Shown here: piece by piece, positions 18,745-26,703 of the stretch
Numbering within the stretch: position 1 is the first letter of the stretch
Layout of the letters: each line of letters begins with the position of its first letter
Assembly: GCA_032718475.1 (NCBI GenBank)
Contig: JAUCBJ010001173.1
Location: forward strand, 1 to 28,238
Origin: Nemertoderma westbladi
Lineage: Eukaryota; Xenacoelomorpha; Nemertodermatida; Nemertodermatidae
Length of the DNA: 28,238 nucleotides
Reading direction: 5' to 3'
Made by a program: the position numbers and the translations under genes
Notes under the pieces: model-generated
The model's input: only the letters and a program-made list of their open reading frames with translations
The model's database searches: none
Told to the model about the DNA's origin: nothing

Positions 18745-19933
18745 ATGGAGGGGTGGAGGGTTACGGGCGAGTACCAGGCTGGAAAGGGACATGGTGGATC
18801 AACCGGGATCCCGGATTTGGAGCCGCTCGTGGCAGAGGAAGTAGAGGAGGACGAGTTTGGGAGGATACCGCCGATAGAGAGAATCAGCCGGTCAGACGCG
18901 GACTGGGTGGACGGGAGAGTGGTGACATCCAGTGGGGCGAGAGCCTTCTGGGACGCACCCGGCAAGCAAGCCTGGGAGCACGGGGAACCAATGACGGACT
19001 TCCTGGCGAACATGATTCGACTGGGTGAGCAACCGGGGGCGGCACCATGAGTAGTGTTTGGGGAAACGATGCCGAGGGAGGAGGAGGACGTTGACATGGG
19101 TAGGGAGGACAAGGTGGAAATGTTCACCTACCAGCGGCTCCATAGACCCAGGAGGCTATGTGGAGCCAAGGACGACTTGGGGCGAGATACAGTGATAGTC
19201 GGTTGCGACTACTGTGGGAGACAAACCCATCAGCAAAAGAACTGTCTGTATCATTACCAGAAGGGGATGACATGTCTATATTGCCGCGAGTCTACCCATA
19301 GGATGGGCCCGTGCCCAAGGTTGCACCACAGGTGTTCGAAGTGCAACTTTAGGGGGCACTTTGAGCGCCAGTGCGACTGGATGGAGGATGAGGAGAAATT
19401 CCGTATCTTCGAGGATTGGCCCGACATCGGAGTCATGACAAGGCAAAGGATGAAGGCCCAGGAGTTCCAGTGGGGGTTTTTCAACATTAACCTACAGGCC
19501 CACCAGGAGATTACCAAGAGGACACTACCATTCACGTATCAGGAGGTAGCGACAGCGGCATCATATGGAGGGGTCATTAACACCCAAAGATATAATCCAA
19601 AGCCATAAACCAACGATTTATAAGAGGTCGCCAGAAAACAGGATGGAGTTCAGGTATTTTCTGGCGGAACATGTGCCGCGTGGGGTGAAGATGATCTTGT
19701 GGGACGGTACCAGGGGGAAGCAGGAGGGACACTCAGTGGGACCACCTGCGAAGCGATATCGCGAATTAATAACGCCCCCACCCAAGGATCCAACAACGGG
19801 GCTCGGCAAGACGGTATCAGCGAGAATGAGTAGCCTCAAGAGCAAACAGGAGGGGAGGAAGCAACCGAGGCAGGACGATGATAGAGGTAAAGAGCTGAGA
19901 TGGTTCCTGGAGGGTACGGGAGGAGGACTTTAG
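18745..19933 (+). pseudogene. Accessory ORF: acidic motif plus three CCHC zinc knuckles
   Basis: One frame runs from 18745 to 19608, interrupted only by a TGA at 19048-19050. It holds DLEPLVAEEVEEDEF and IPPIE (18814-18879), an Asp/Glu-rich patch, then three CX2CX4HX4C knuckles: CDYCGRQTHQQKNC (19204-19245), CLYCRESTHRMGPC (19273-19314) and CSKCNFRGHFERQC (19333-19374). A second frame overlapping from 19565 continues to 19933 with YFLAEHVPRG and a basic tail. Three tandem knuckles suggest RNA or single-stranded nucleic-acid binding. They are distinct from the single knuckle of this element's Gag. It lies directly behind the exonuclease-like segment, possibly as the second half of the same protein. 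The remaining stop and frameshift mark decay. Confidence 0.6.
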
Positions 19934-19990
19934 GACTCTATAACTGATTGCGGGCAATGTCAATGTGCCTGGAAGGCACCGCATGGATAC

Positions 19991-20298
19991 ATAAGTACAA
20001 ATAACTCTCAAGTGCAATTAATACAAGTGCAATTAGTATGTACGTACGTAATCAATTAATACTAGAGAAATATAATATACATAGAATAGTCAGATATAAC
20101 CTTTTCCAATTAGCTACTGGGACTGGGGACTAATTGACTGAAACATAAGTACAAATAACTCTCAAGTGCAATTAATACAAGTGCAATTAGTATGTACGTA
20201 CGTAATCAATTAATACTAGAGAAATATAATATACATAGAATAGTCAGATATAACCTTTTCCAATTAGCTACTGGGACTGGGGACTAATTGACTGAAAC
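19991..20298 (+). repeat. Perfect 154-bp tandem duplication
   Basis: 19991-20144 and 20145-20298 read as identical. Each unit contains GTACGTACGTA and the sub-repeat AAGTGCAATTA twice. It lies in the 3' untranslated part of the BEL/Pao element; perfect identity in an element with 4-5% LTR divergence implies the duplication arose after insertion, or was homogenised or mis-assembled. Confidence 0.93.
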
Positions 20299-20726
20299 AG
20301 GAGGACGGGACAATGACGGATCTCACTGACATGGTGAACACATGTGTGAGGCCTGATAGGAGTGTGTGGAGAGTGACAGCAAAAGGGGGTTGAGGATAAG
20401 AGAAACGTGGGAGGAAGGTGCTAGGACTTCGGGGAAAGTAAAGAGTGCGAGTGGGGAGCGAGCATAGAGGAGGATGAGTCCTATGGGACTAGTGAGCGAG
20501 GAGAACGGACGACAGAGTCCGACATAAATTGTGTGAGGAGAGAGAGCAATCGTCTAAAGAGAGACGCCAGATGCCTTGGTGCAGCTTAGCTCGCAGATGT
20601 ACCAAGGATGGGTAGTGAAAAGAGACCCAGGGGGGCCAGCCTGGAAACTTGGCCCCAAGAAGAGAATTCCACCCCACATCCAATATTAGATTGGATTCCA
20701 GCAGAATTGGAGCGTACTTAAGGTTG
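20299..20726 (+). other. BEL/Pao 3' untranslated region
   Basis: Purine-rich, no ORF of substance on the plus strand and no recognisable motif until the hairpin that precedes the purine tract. Confidence 0.55.
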
Positions 20727-20763
20727 ATGCTATCTTCTCACCGGGAAGATAGCATGGGGGGAG
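20727..20763 (+). promoter_or_regulatory. Hairpin plus polypurine tract before the 3' LTR
   Basis: ATGCTATCTTC (20727-20737) and GAAGATAGCAT (20745-20755) form a perfect 11-bp stem with a 7-nt loop. GGGGGGAG (20756-20763) follows at once and abuts the LTR's TGTAAGC. The purine tract is the expected plus-strand primer; a role for the hairpin is inference. Confidence 0.8.
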
Positions 20764-21368
20764 TGTAAGCGGATCCAATTCACTGCACTACCCAGTGGAA
20801 AATGGGGAAAGTTGTTTTTTACCAATTATAGTTGGCTAGGTGACATTAGCAATATAATGTCACCTAACAACCAACAAAGGCAATATACATTGCCAGCCAC
20901 AAGTAGAGATGAGAGGCTACAAGCCATCTCAGGGGGACGAAGGGAGCTAGCACGTGGGATAAGGGAACAGCGAGTGCCAAGGGAAGGAAGGATAGGTTAG
21001 CCAATGATGGGGCAGAACACCATCTGATTGGGATGCATCCATTGGCCAGGCCACACAGCAAGAAGCAATATTCCATGTGTTAGTAATATAACCGTTGCAT
21101 TTATTACCTGTTGTTCAGTTGGTTTGTGTAGAGATGTGGAAGCAAGACGGTTTAAACCGTCGTCATCGTCATTAACTGTGCTATTATTATATTCTGATTG
21201 TGCTATTATTGTATTCTGACATTACGAACAACTGCCACTAAAATCTATCGGCCTCAGGCCTTTCAGATACCACAAGCCTTTCACCAGCCAGCAGACGCAG
21301 CGACGCATACTATCCAAAAGCAAACACATCGGTCGGGATTTCCTCGCCAACTCGGGGATCCCGTCACA
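20764..21368 (+). repeat. BEL/Pao 3' LTR (605 bp)
   Basis: Counterpart of 10142-10758. Differences cluster in the first ~370 and last ~120 bp, plus 1-, 2- and 9-bp indels; 21075-21243 is identical to the other LTR. GCGAT follows at 21369-21373, one base off the left flank GCTAT. Confidence 0.93.
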
Positions 21369-21462
21369 GCGATGCAGTATTCATACATAAACAAAGTGTT
21401 CTAGAATATGGGGTACTTATTTATTAAATATAATAAGACTCGCGCACGTGCAAAACTCATGT

Positions 21463-21477
21463 GGGGGGGGGGGGGGG
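21463..21477 (+). repeat. (G)15 tract
   Basis: Uninterrupted G-run between the BEL/Pao LTR and the serpin's 3' end; nothing else is recognised at 21369-21661. Confidence 0.9.
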
Positions 21478-21661
21478 TGGCGGGCAAGTCACTGAATTAA
21501 GAAAATATATTCCAGGACATGGTGTGTGTTTCGCATAAAAATAAGTGTCTCCCCGGTTAATAATGTAAGATTCAAATGAAATTAAAGCAGTTTAGACTAT
21601 TACGAGCGTGCGAGGCAATAGTTGGAGCTTGTATTACATAATATAGAGAGAGTTATGTTTC

Positions 21662-21667
21662 TTTATT
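21662..21667 (-). terminator. Serpin poly(A) signal overlapping the stop codon
   Basis: On the minus strand the gene ends ...GAGTAAATAAAG: the stop TAA (21669-21667) shares its last base with AATAAA (21667-21662). Cleavage 10-30 nt further on would leave a 3' UTR of only a few tens of nucleotides. Confidence 0.7.
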
Positions 21668-22827
21668 TACTCTTGTAGACCAGGATTGGTAACTTTACCC
21701 AAGAAGAGCAGAATATCGTTCCTTTTGTCTCTAATAGCAAAAAGAAAGGGCCGAGAGAGACAGATAGACGGGTTCCCGCAGGAGTCACTTTCGTATACAG
21801 CAGTAACTGCGGCAGCCTCAGACCCTTCCTCGTTAACTAACACAAAGGTTTTGTGTACAATGCCTTCGACAGACAGGCCGGCACTGTTGGTCACTCCCGA
21901 TAGATCGCATATCTCCGAAAACAGATCCGTCATCCCCATATCCGACAGCGTTTCAGTCAAAGTGTAAGAATCTTCAAGTTTAAACTTCGGGATGAAAACA
22001 GTCACCTCGATCTCCTCTAACTTTTCGAACACATTATCGAACCATTTGTTGCTAATTTTGGCCTCGAGAGCGGCGATTTCGTCATATGGCAATATAAATA
22101 TCATCGAGAGATCATTTCCTTTGTAGGGTATCTCCAATACCGTGAAGTCGTTATTACGAACTACGTTAAAGCGCCTATCTAACATTCTCATATACATCAC
22201 ATCGACTTCTCCTTCCTTGTCAGTAATGAATTTATCTTGAAAGCTTTTCTTGGGATCGAATTTGTTTTCCCAATCACCCTTGAAGTACAAGGCGTTTACA
22301 AGAACCAATTTGGTATCACCATCGATACATCTCTCACCAACTATTTCCTGTATTTTATCTCTCGTCATGGATGCCACCCAATTATTTATCTCGATTCGAA
22401 CTTCCTCAGGGAACCTCACAAAGTCGACTTTCTCTACCTCAGAACCGTACTGCTCTTTGGTTAGCTGTAGATATTCATCTTTGATCGGATAATCCTGTCG
22501 CACGTATAGCTTATTAGCTCCATCGAGAGTGTAAGGCTTTTCATCTCTATAAAGATAGTTTTGTATTGCCTGAATAGCGTTGTGTATTTCGTCATCTTTT
22601 AGGTCTTTGTAATGGAGAACTTTTCTCATCTGTTGTTTAGTTGCCCCTGCAGTGCCACCATATGTCATGGATAGCGCCGTTATCAGACTCAATGGACTGA
22701 TCAGAATGTTGGTATCGGATTTATCCTTTATTATCTCCTTGTACAGATCGATAGCAAAGCTGGTGATCGATCGACTAAGGGCTTCCACATTCGCTTCGAG
22801 ATCGACTAATTCTTTAACGCATTCCAT
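21667..22827 (-). CDS. Serpin (intracellular-type, single exon)
   Basis: Complete 386-aa serpin, one of the suicide-substrate inhibitors of serine or cysteine proteases. It starts at ATG 22827. Helix A is SITSFAIDLYKEI; family signatures NALYFKGDWENKF (~residue 190) and RPFLFAI...LFLGKVTNP near the C-terminus are present. The reactive-loop hinge EEGSEAAAVTAV (residues 333-344) has the small residues required for loop insertion, so it should be inhibitory. By usual loop spacing P1-P1' is Ser349-Cys350; Asp348-Ser349, after Tyr-Glu-Ser, is one residue off and would make an acidic P1. There is no signal peptide, suggesting a cytosolic clade-B-like protein. No intron interrupts the gene. Its natural family, an ancient intronless gene or a retrogene, cannot be told here. 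No damage is seen. Confidence 0.97.
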   Translation of the reverse strand: MECVKELVDLEANVEALSRSITSFAIDLYKEIIKDKSDTNILISPLSLITALSMTYGGTAGATKQQMRKVLHYKDLKDDEIHNAIQAIQNYLYRDEKPYTLDGANKLYVRQDYPIKDEYLQLTKEQYGSEVEKVDFVRFPEEVRIEINNWVASMTRDKIQEIVGERCIDGDTKLVLVNALYFKGDWENKFDPKKSFQDKFITDKEGEVDVMYMRMLDRRFNVVRNNDFTVLEIPYKGNDLSMIFILPYDEIAALEAKISNKWFDNVFEKLEEIEVTVFIPKFKLEDSYTLTETLSDMGMTDLFSEICDLSGVTNSAGLSVEGIVHKTFVLVNEEGSEAAAVTAVYESDSCGNPSICLSRPFLFAIRDKRNDILLFLGKVTNPGLQE

Positions 22828-23136
22828 TGTAAGCGGTGATTAAAATAATTTGGTTATTCTCTAATTTTATTATTTGTACTTTATTTTAATTACTTTATTG
22901 TTATCGAAACTTTTAGGTAGTGTTTTAGACACGAAAAGGAATTAGGGAAGTAATGAATGGAGATTCGGGTCTCCCTAAGACCCGGTCCTGTCCCTGTCCC
23001 CGGTCCCCAAGACACCTAAAACCCGGTCCGCCGGTCCCAATGAAAGTCTACGTGGAATTCATCCAGAAAAAAGGACCGGGGAAATCCCGGTCGGTGCTGA
23101 CCCCTAAGAGTCGACCCCTTAAAAGCCGGCCCATGC
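22828..23136. other. Serpin upstream region and CCGGTCC-rich stretch
   Basis: 22828-22950 is AT-rich and would hold the serpin 5' UTR/promoter; no clear TATA box or splice acceptor was recognised. 22975-23120 is rich in CCGGTC/GACCGG words (about eight in 150 bp) and leads into the LINE remnant. Confidence 0.5.
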
Positions 23137-23904
23137 TTGGATGAAAAAATATTCGAGCACCGAATGCAGACTGGACAGACTGATGAGGTTCTGATTAAGG
23201 ACATGGAGGGCGGTTGGCGACTCGCCCTCGCATCACCAGATGATAGTGGCAATGGTGGAATTGGTCTATTGATGAATCCAACTGCACATGCAGCATTGGA
23301 CAAAATAGACCAAATCTCTAACCGCATCATCCGTTGCAACTTCTCATGTTCTGGAAGACTGGCTAAGACGTTTCCTAAGGTGGTTCTGATTGTGTGCTAC
23401 TCTCCAACTAGTGTTGCCCCTGTAGAGGAGGTGGAAAATTTCCACCACAATCTTCAAGCAGCTACTGATGGAGTGGATCAGGATGCATTCTTAACATTCC
23501 TGGTAGATTTTAATGCAAGTCTGCATCATTCACCTACATCGCCCTGGGTCTATAGCAATAGTGTTAACCGAAATTCCGTCCATCTTCAGGATTTTATCTC
23601 TGGAAATGGATTGTTTTCGGCTGGAACCCAGTTCAAGAAGCGAACTGGAAAGCTATGGACTCATAGTGGACCCAGTGGTCACAATTCCCAGATAGACCAT
23701 ATTCTGTTTCGTAGGAAATACAGGAGCTCTATGAAAGACTGTAATGCATTTACACTTCGACCCTTCTCCAGTGATCACCGCCTTATTGTGGCCAAGGTAA
23801 AACTTAGTCTGCGTGGTAGCAGAACAACAAAATCTGCCTTGCCGCGGCATGACTGGTCCTCTCTGTTGCAACAGCCAAGTGTGAGATCCACCTTCACACT
23901 ATAG
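23137..23904 (+). pseudogene. LINE APE endonuclease fragment
   Basis: Open for 255 codons. GGIGLLMNP, VVLIVCYSPTS, VDFNASLHH (the DFN motif, 23503-23520), NSQIDHILFRRKYRS and SSDHRLIVAKV (23767-23800) follow the order of the AP-endonuclease-like domain that nicks target DNA. The N-terminal strand with the catalytic Glu is absent, and the frame stops before any RT sequence, so it is a truncated remnant. DFN and SDH catalytic residues remain. Confidence 0.8.
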
Positions 23905-23917
23905 CTGAGCAACAGGT

Positions 23918-25052
23918 ATGAGGTTCTTGCCTCTGAGGCGGCAGATCACTGCGAGGGCTATACTGCCTTCACAGAAGCAGTTTGTGTCTACTGTTGACGG
24001 TGACACAGAACCATTTGAAGTGTTATGCCTCCAGGAAGACACACTTGCACCATTCTTGTTCATAATTGTGGTTGACTATGTTCTGCGCATGTCCTTAGAT
24101 CATCATTATGATGATTGGGTGATGGTAACTCAACCTACTGGCTCCAAAAGTCGTAGAAATCATGCCAAGTACCTAACTAATCCAGACTTTGCTGATGACT
24201 TGGGAGTACTCTTGGAGTCACTAGAGGGAGCCCAACTAGTGTTGGACTTTTTGTTAACTCCAAAAAGACCAAAACTTTTACAGTTAACTTTAAAAGTTCT
24301 CAGCAAGTCTCTGTCCGGATGAGCAAAACCTCAAAGGATGGTGTGCTTTAGCATGTGAACGACTTCTGTTACCTGAGATCATGGATCCGGAAGTCAGATG
24401 TGGACCTTCGGATACGCAAGGGAAAGGCATGGGCAGCATTGAATGGGCTTTCCAAGATTTAGAAGTCACACAGAATTCATCGGAAACTTAAGGTCCAATT
24501 ATTTAGAGCAGTAGTTCCAGTACTCCTCTATGTAAGTCCTTGCTGGGCTCTAACTGCTGAGGACAACAAATCTTTGGATGGCACATTCACATGAATGCTA
24601 CGTCGGGTTTACTGTGTCAAGTACAATGCAAACATCTCCAACCAGACACTATATAACATTGGAGGTATCTCATTGGTTCTCCCAAGCTTGACACTAGAAC
24701 AAAATCGCCTCCGCTTTGCAGGACATTGTTTTCGCCGTGAGGACCAGCCTGTGCACAATCTTGTGCTTCTGCACCCCCCATGGCGATAAGCATGGTGGAC
24801 AGCCCATGACTTTCTTGAGACGCATCTTAAAGGACACTGGCCTTGAAGATGCGGATGATCTAGCAAATGTCATGGGTGATAGGGAGTTGTGGCGGCGCAA
24901 TTTTATGTTCTTGCACCCCCCATGGCGATAAGCACGGTCGACAGCCCATGACGTTTGTGAGATGCCTCTTAAAGGACACTTGCCTTGAAGATGCGGATAG
25001 TTTTGCGAAAGTCATGGGGGATAGGGAGTTTGTGGCGTTGCAACTGTGTTGA
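23918..25052 (+). pseudogene. LINE reverse transcriptase and C-terminal fragments
   Basis: TLAPFLFIIVVDYVLRMSL (~24030-24090) and PDFADDLGVL with the catalytic FADD at 24188-24199 identify the RT palm. The preceding fingers region is largely deleted. After stops at 24320 and 24350, further pieces are readable in changing frames: VNDFCYLRSWI, a tyrosine- and tryptophan-bearing stretch near 24520, MLRRVYCVKYN and LRFAGHCFRRE (to ~24750). The terminal LKDTGLEDADDLANVMGDRELW motif region occurs twice because of a 142-bp tandem duplication. Not functional. Confidence 0.78.
24771..25044 (+). repeat. 142-bp imperfect tandem duplication in the LINE C-terminus
   Basis: Units start at 24771 and 24913, both with GCACCCCCCATGGCGATAAG and CTTAAAGGACACT. 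They differ at roughly 10% of positions, so the duplication is older than a simple recent slip. Confidence 0.85.
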
Positions 25053-25182
25053 CAAGCCGGCATAGCATTATTAATGCACGCTGCATTGGGCTTGCCAATT
25101 GTGGATTGAATGGTAGTGACAAAATGTTTTTGTCAAGCTGGCATAGCATTTCAATGTGCAGTTTCAATGCAGCAGGCCGATT

Positions 25183-25206
25183 ATAGTAGTAGTAGTAGTT
25201 TTAGTA
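25183..25206 (+). repeat. (TAG)n microsatellite tail
   Basis: TAGTAGTAGTAGTAG followed by TTTTAGTAG, a typical simple-repeat 3' terminus of RTE-type LINEs, marking the likely end of the element. Confidence 0.75.
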
Positions 25207-25576
25207 GTGTCGTTTCATCAAGATTCTCCAAGAATAGCTCAAGATCGGAATCGACAGTACCAGTTATAGCAATAGTATAAGCAGCTAGCTCTCCACCCAG
25301 TTTGGATTTTCAGTTTGTTTAGTTAACATCAGTGATGTTGGGAGTCCGTCTATAACTAGAGCAACCAAAAAAAAAAGAGCTTCCCATTTCCATTTGTATT
25401 TGCCATCCTTTTAAGTTTAACAGCCACAACACTCCCGGGATCTTCAGCAAGGATTTGATAACGATTATATCAGAAAATGGAAAGTCACAGCAGTTATGGT
25501 CATCCAGTGCTTTGGCACAGACATACACAGACATTTGGAAAACGACCCCAGAATAATTATAACCGTTCGATAATGG
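25207..25576. other. Intergenic, nothing recognised
   Basis: No coding sequence, RNA gene or repeat recognised apart from an A10 run near 25368. Confidence 0.5.
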
Positions 25577-25644
25577 CTTGCAGTTCTGCCTCTCCCCAGA
25601 AGTTAAAGTGTTCTTTAACTTCTGGGGAGAGGCAGAACTGCAAG
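25577..25644. repeat. Perfect hairpin, 32-bp arms, 4-nt loop
   Basis: CTTGCAGTTCTGCCTCTCCC... (25577-25608) and its exact complement (25613-25644) are separated by TGTT. It abuts the 33-bp minisatellite. It could be a foldback, a small-RNA hairpin precursor, or a template-switch artefact. Confidence 0.95.
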
Positions 25645-25647
25645 TTG

Positions 25648-25875
25648 TTACAAGTTATTTCACTTTCACCAAACACTTTGTTACAAGTTATTTCACTTTC
25701 ACCAAACACTTTGTTACAAGTTATTTCACTTTCACCAAACACTTTGTTACAAGTTATTTCACTTTCACCAAACACTTTGTTACAAGTTATTTCACTTTCA
25801 CCAAACACTTTGTTACAAGTTATTTCACTTTCACCAAACACTTTGTTACAAGTTATTTCACTTTCACCAAACACT
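25648..25875 (+). repeat. 33-bp minisatellite, 6 perfect units plus a partial
   Basis: Unit TTACAAGTTATTTCACTTTC + ACCAAACACTTTG. Units start at 25648, 25681, 25714, 25747, 25780, 25813 and 25846 and read as identical; the last is cut short at 25875. The period keeps frames open on both strands, but nothing suggests coding. Confidence 0.95.
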
Positions 25876-25877
25876 AC

Positions 25878-25901
25878 ATATTGTGTTCTAGAACACAATA
25901 T
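25878..25901. repeat. 24-bp perfect palindrome around TTCTAGAA
   Basis: Symmetrical about the centre of GTGTTCTAGAACAC. It is the first of six TTCTAGAA sites spread to 26882. Confidence 0.93.
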
Positions 25902-26125
25902 TAGCTAATTTCATAAACAAAAACAAAAACATATCTACTAATGTTCTAGAACACAAACAAATTGCAGTATTTTTTAGAAATTCCTAAAAAAATGTTAATA
26001 TATAATAAATCATGTTTTGAAAAATTACTAGCAAGTCGATTAGCTAATGTTCTACAACACAATATTTTTTTTATGTTGCAATGAAGTCAGTCATCAGTGG
26101 TGATATTACTATGCAAAAAGTACAT

Positions 26126-26703
26126 CATTTAATTAATTGGTACTTTTGTACTTTACCCCCCCCCCCCCCCCCCAACCACCCAGATTTTTTGCATGTCCAT
26201 TTTTTGCTGTTTTTTTCTATTGGATGTTGTTCCCCAACACTTCATGAATCCATTAGAAAAAAAATTTTGTTCTAGAACACTAGCTATTATTGCTATTTTA
26301 TTTAGGCATAGTTCTGAAATATCAATGTTCTCACATTTTGATTTTATAATTTAAACAAAATACTTAGCTAGTAAAACAAACCACTAGCTACCTTAATAAA
26401 TAATATCTTGTAAATGTTCACAAACACTTATCCAATAGGCCTAACAAAAATAGAAAAAATACCGTACTTTTAAAATTTCAAAAAATACTAGCTAGTAAAA
26501 AAAAACACAAGCTATAGTACCATAAAAAAATATATCTACTTATGTTCTAGAGATATATGTTCTACAGTATGAGATATTTAAATACAGTTTTCTAGAATCA
26601 ATATCAAATTTACAAGAATTCACAAAATAGTGAGTGGAAAAATCTGTGGGGAGGGGGGGGGGGGGGGGGGTGGTAAAGTAAAAAAAGTACCAATTAATTA
26701 ATA
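26126..26703. repeat. Inverted repeat pair with C18 and G18 tracts
   Basis: Left arm (~26131-26187): AATTAATTGGTACTTTTGTA, CTTTACC, C18 (26156-26173), then AACCACCCAGATTTTT. The right arm (~26640-26700) is its inverted counterpart with G18 at 26653-26670 and AAAAATCTGTGGGG. The ~450 bp between have no ORF. It may be a MITE-like foldback element or two opposed copies of a short repeat. Confidence 0.75.

Larger units (their letters stand above)
10142..21368 (+). mobile_element. Degenerate BEL/Pao LTR retrotransposon with accessory 3' genes
   Basis: An 11.2-kb element bounded by TG...CA LTRs (617 and 605 bp) and an imperfect 5-bp duplication (GCTAT left, GCGAT right). The right LTR is preceded by a GGGGGGAG purine tract. 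The inside carries BEL/Pao-type Gag, protease, the integrase end and the Pol C-terminus in that order, all broken by frameshifts and stops, then roughly 2.5 kb of extra coding remnants and a 3' untranslated region with a 154-bp tandem duplication. Reverse transcriptase, RNase H and the integrase core are absent. About 27 substitutions between the LTRs indicate an old insertion. No clear primer-binding site follows the 5' LTR. Confidence 0.92.
23137..25206 (+). mobile_element. Degenerate non-LTR retrotransposon (RTE/CR1-like group)
   Basis: In order: part of an APE endonuclease, part of a reverse transcriptase, a broken C-terminal region with a 142-bp tandem duplication, and a 3' end with TAG trinucleotide repeats (25183-25206). 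The 5' end of the endonuclease and the N-terminal half of RT are missing. Assigned from the endonuclease/RT motifs to the LINE family often annotated as 'craniofacial development protein 2-like'; the exact clade is uncertain. No target-site duplication was found. Confidence 0.8.

Noticed and set aside
18486-19127. 213-codon minus-strand ORF opposite the accessory genes
   Set aside because: Antisense shadow of Gly/Glu-rich coding DNA; the plus strand carries the zinc knuckles and acidic motif.
25557-25908. Repeat peptides (11-residue period) in three frames over the 33-bp minisatellite
   Set aside because: A period divisible by three keeps frames open on both strands; no start context, domain or splice signal.
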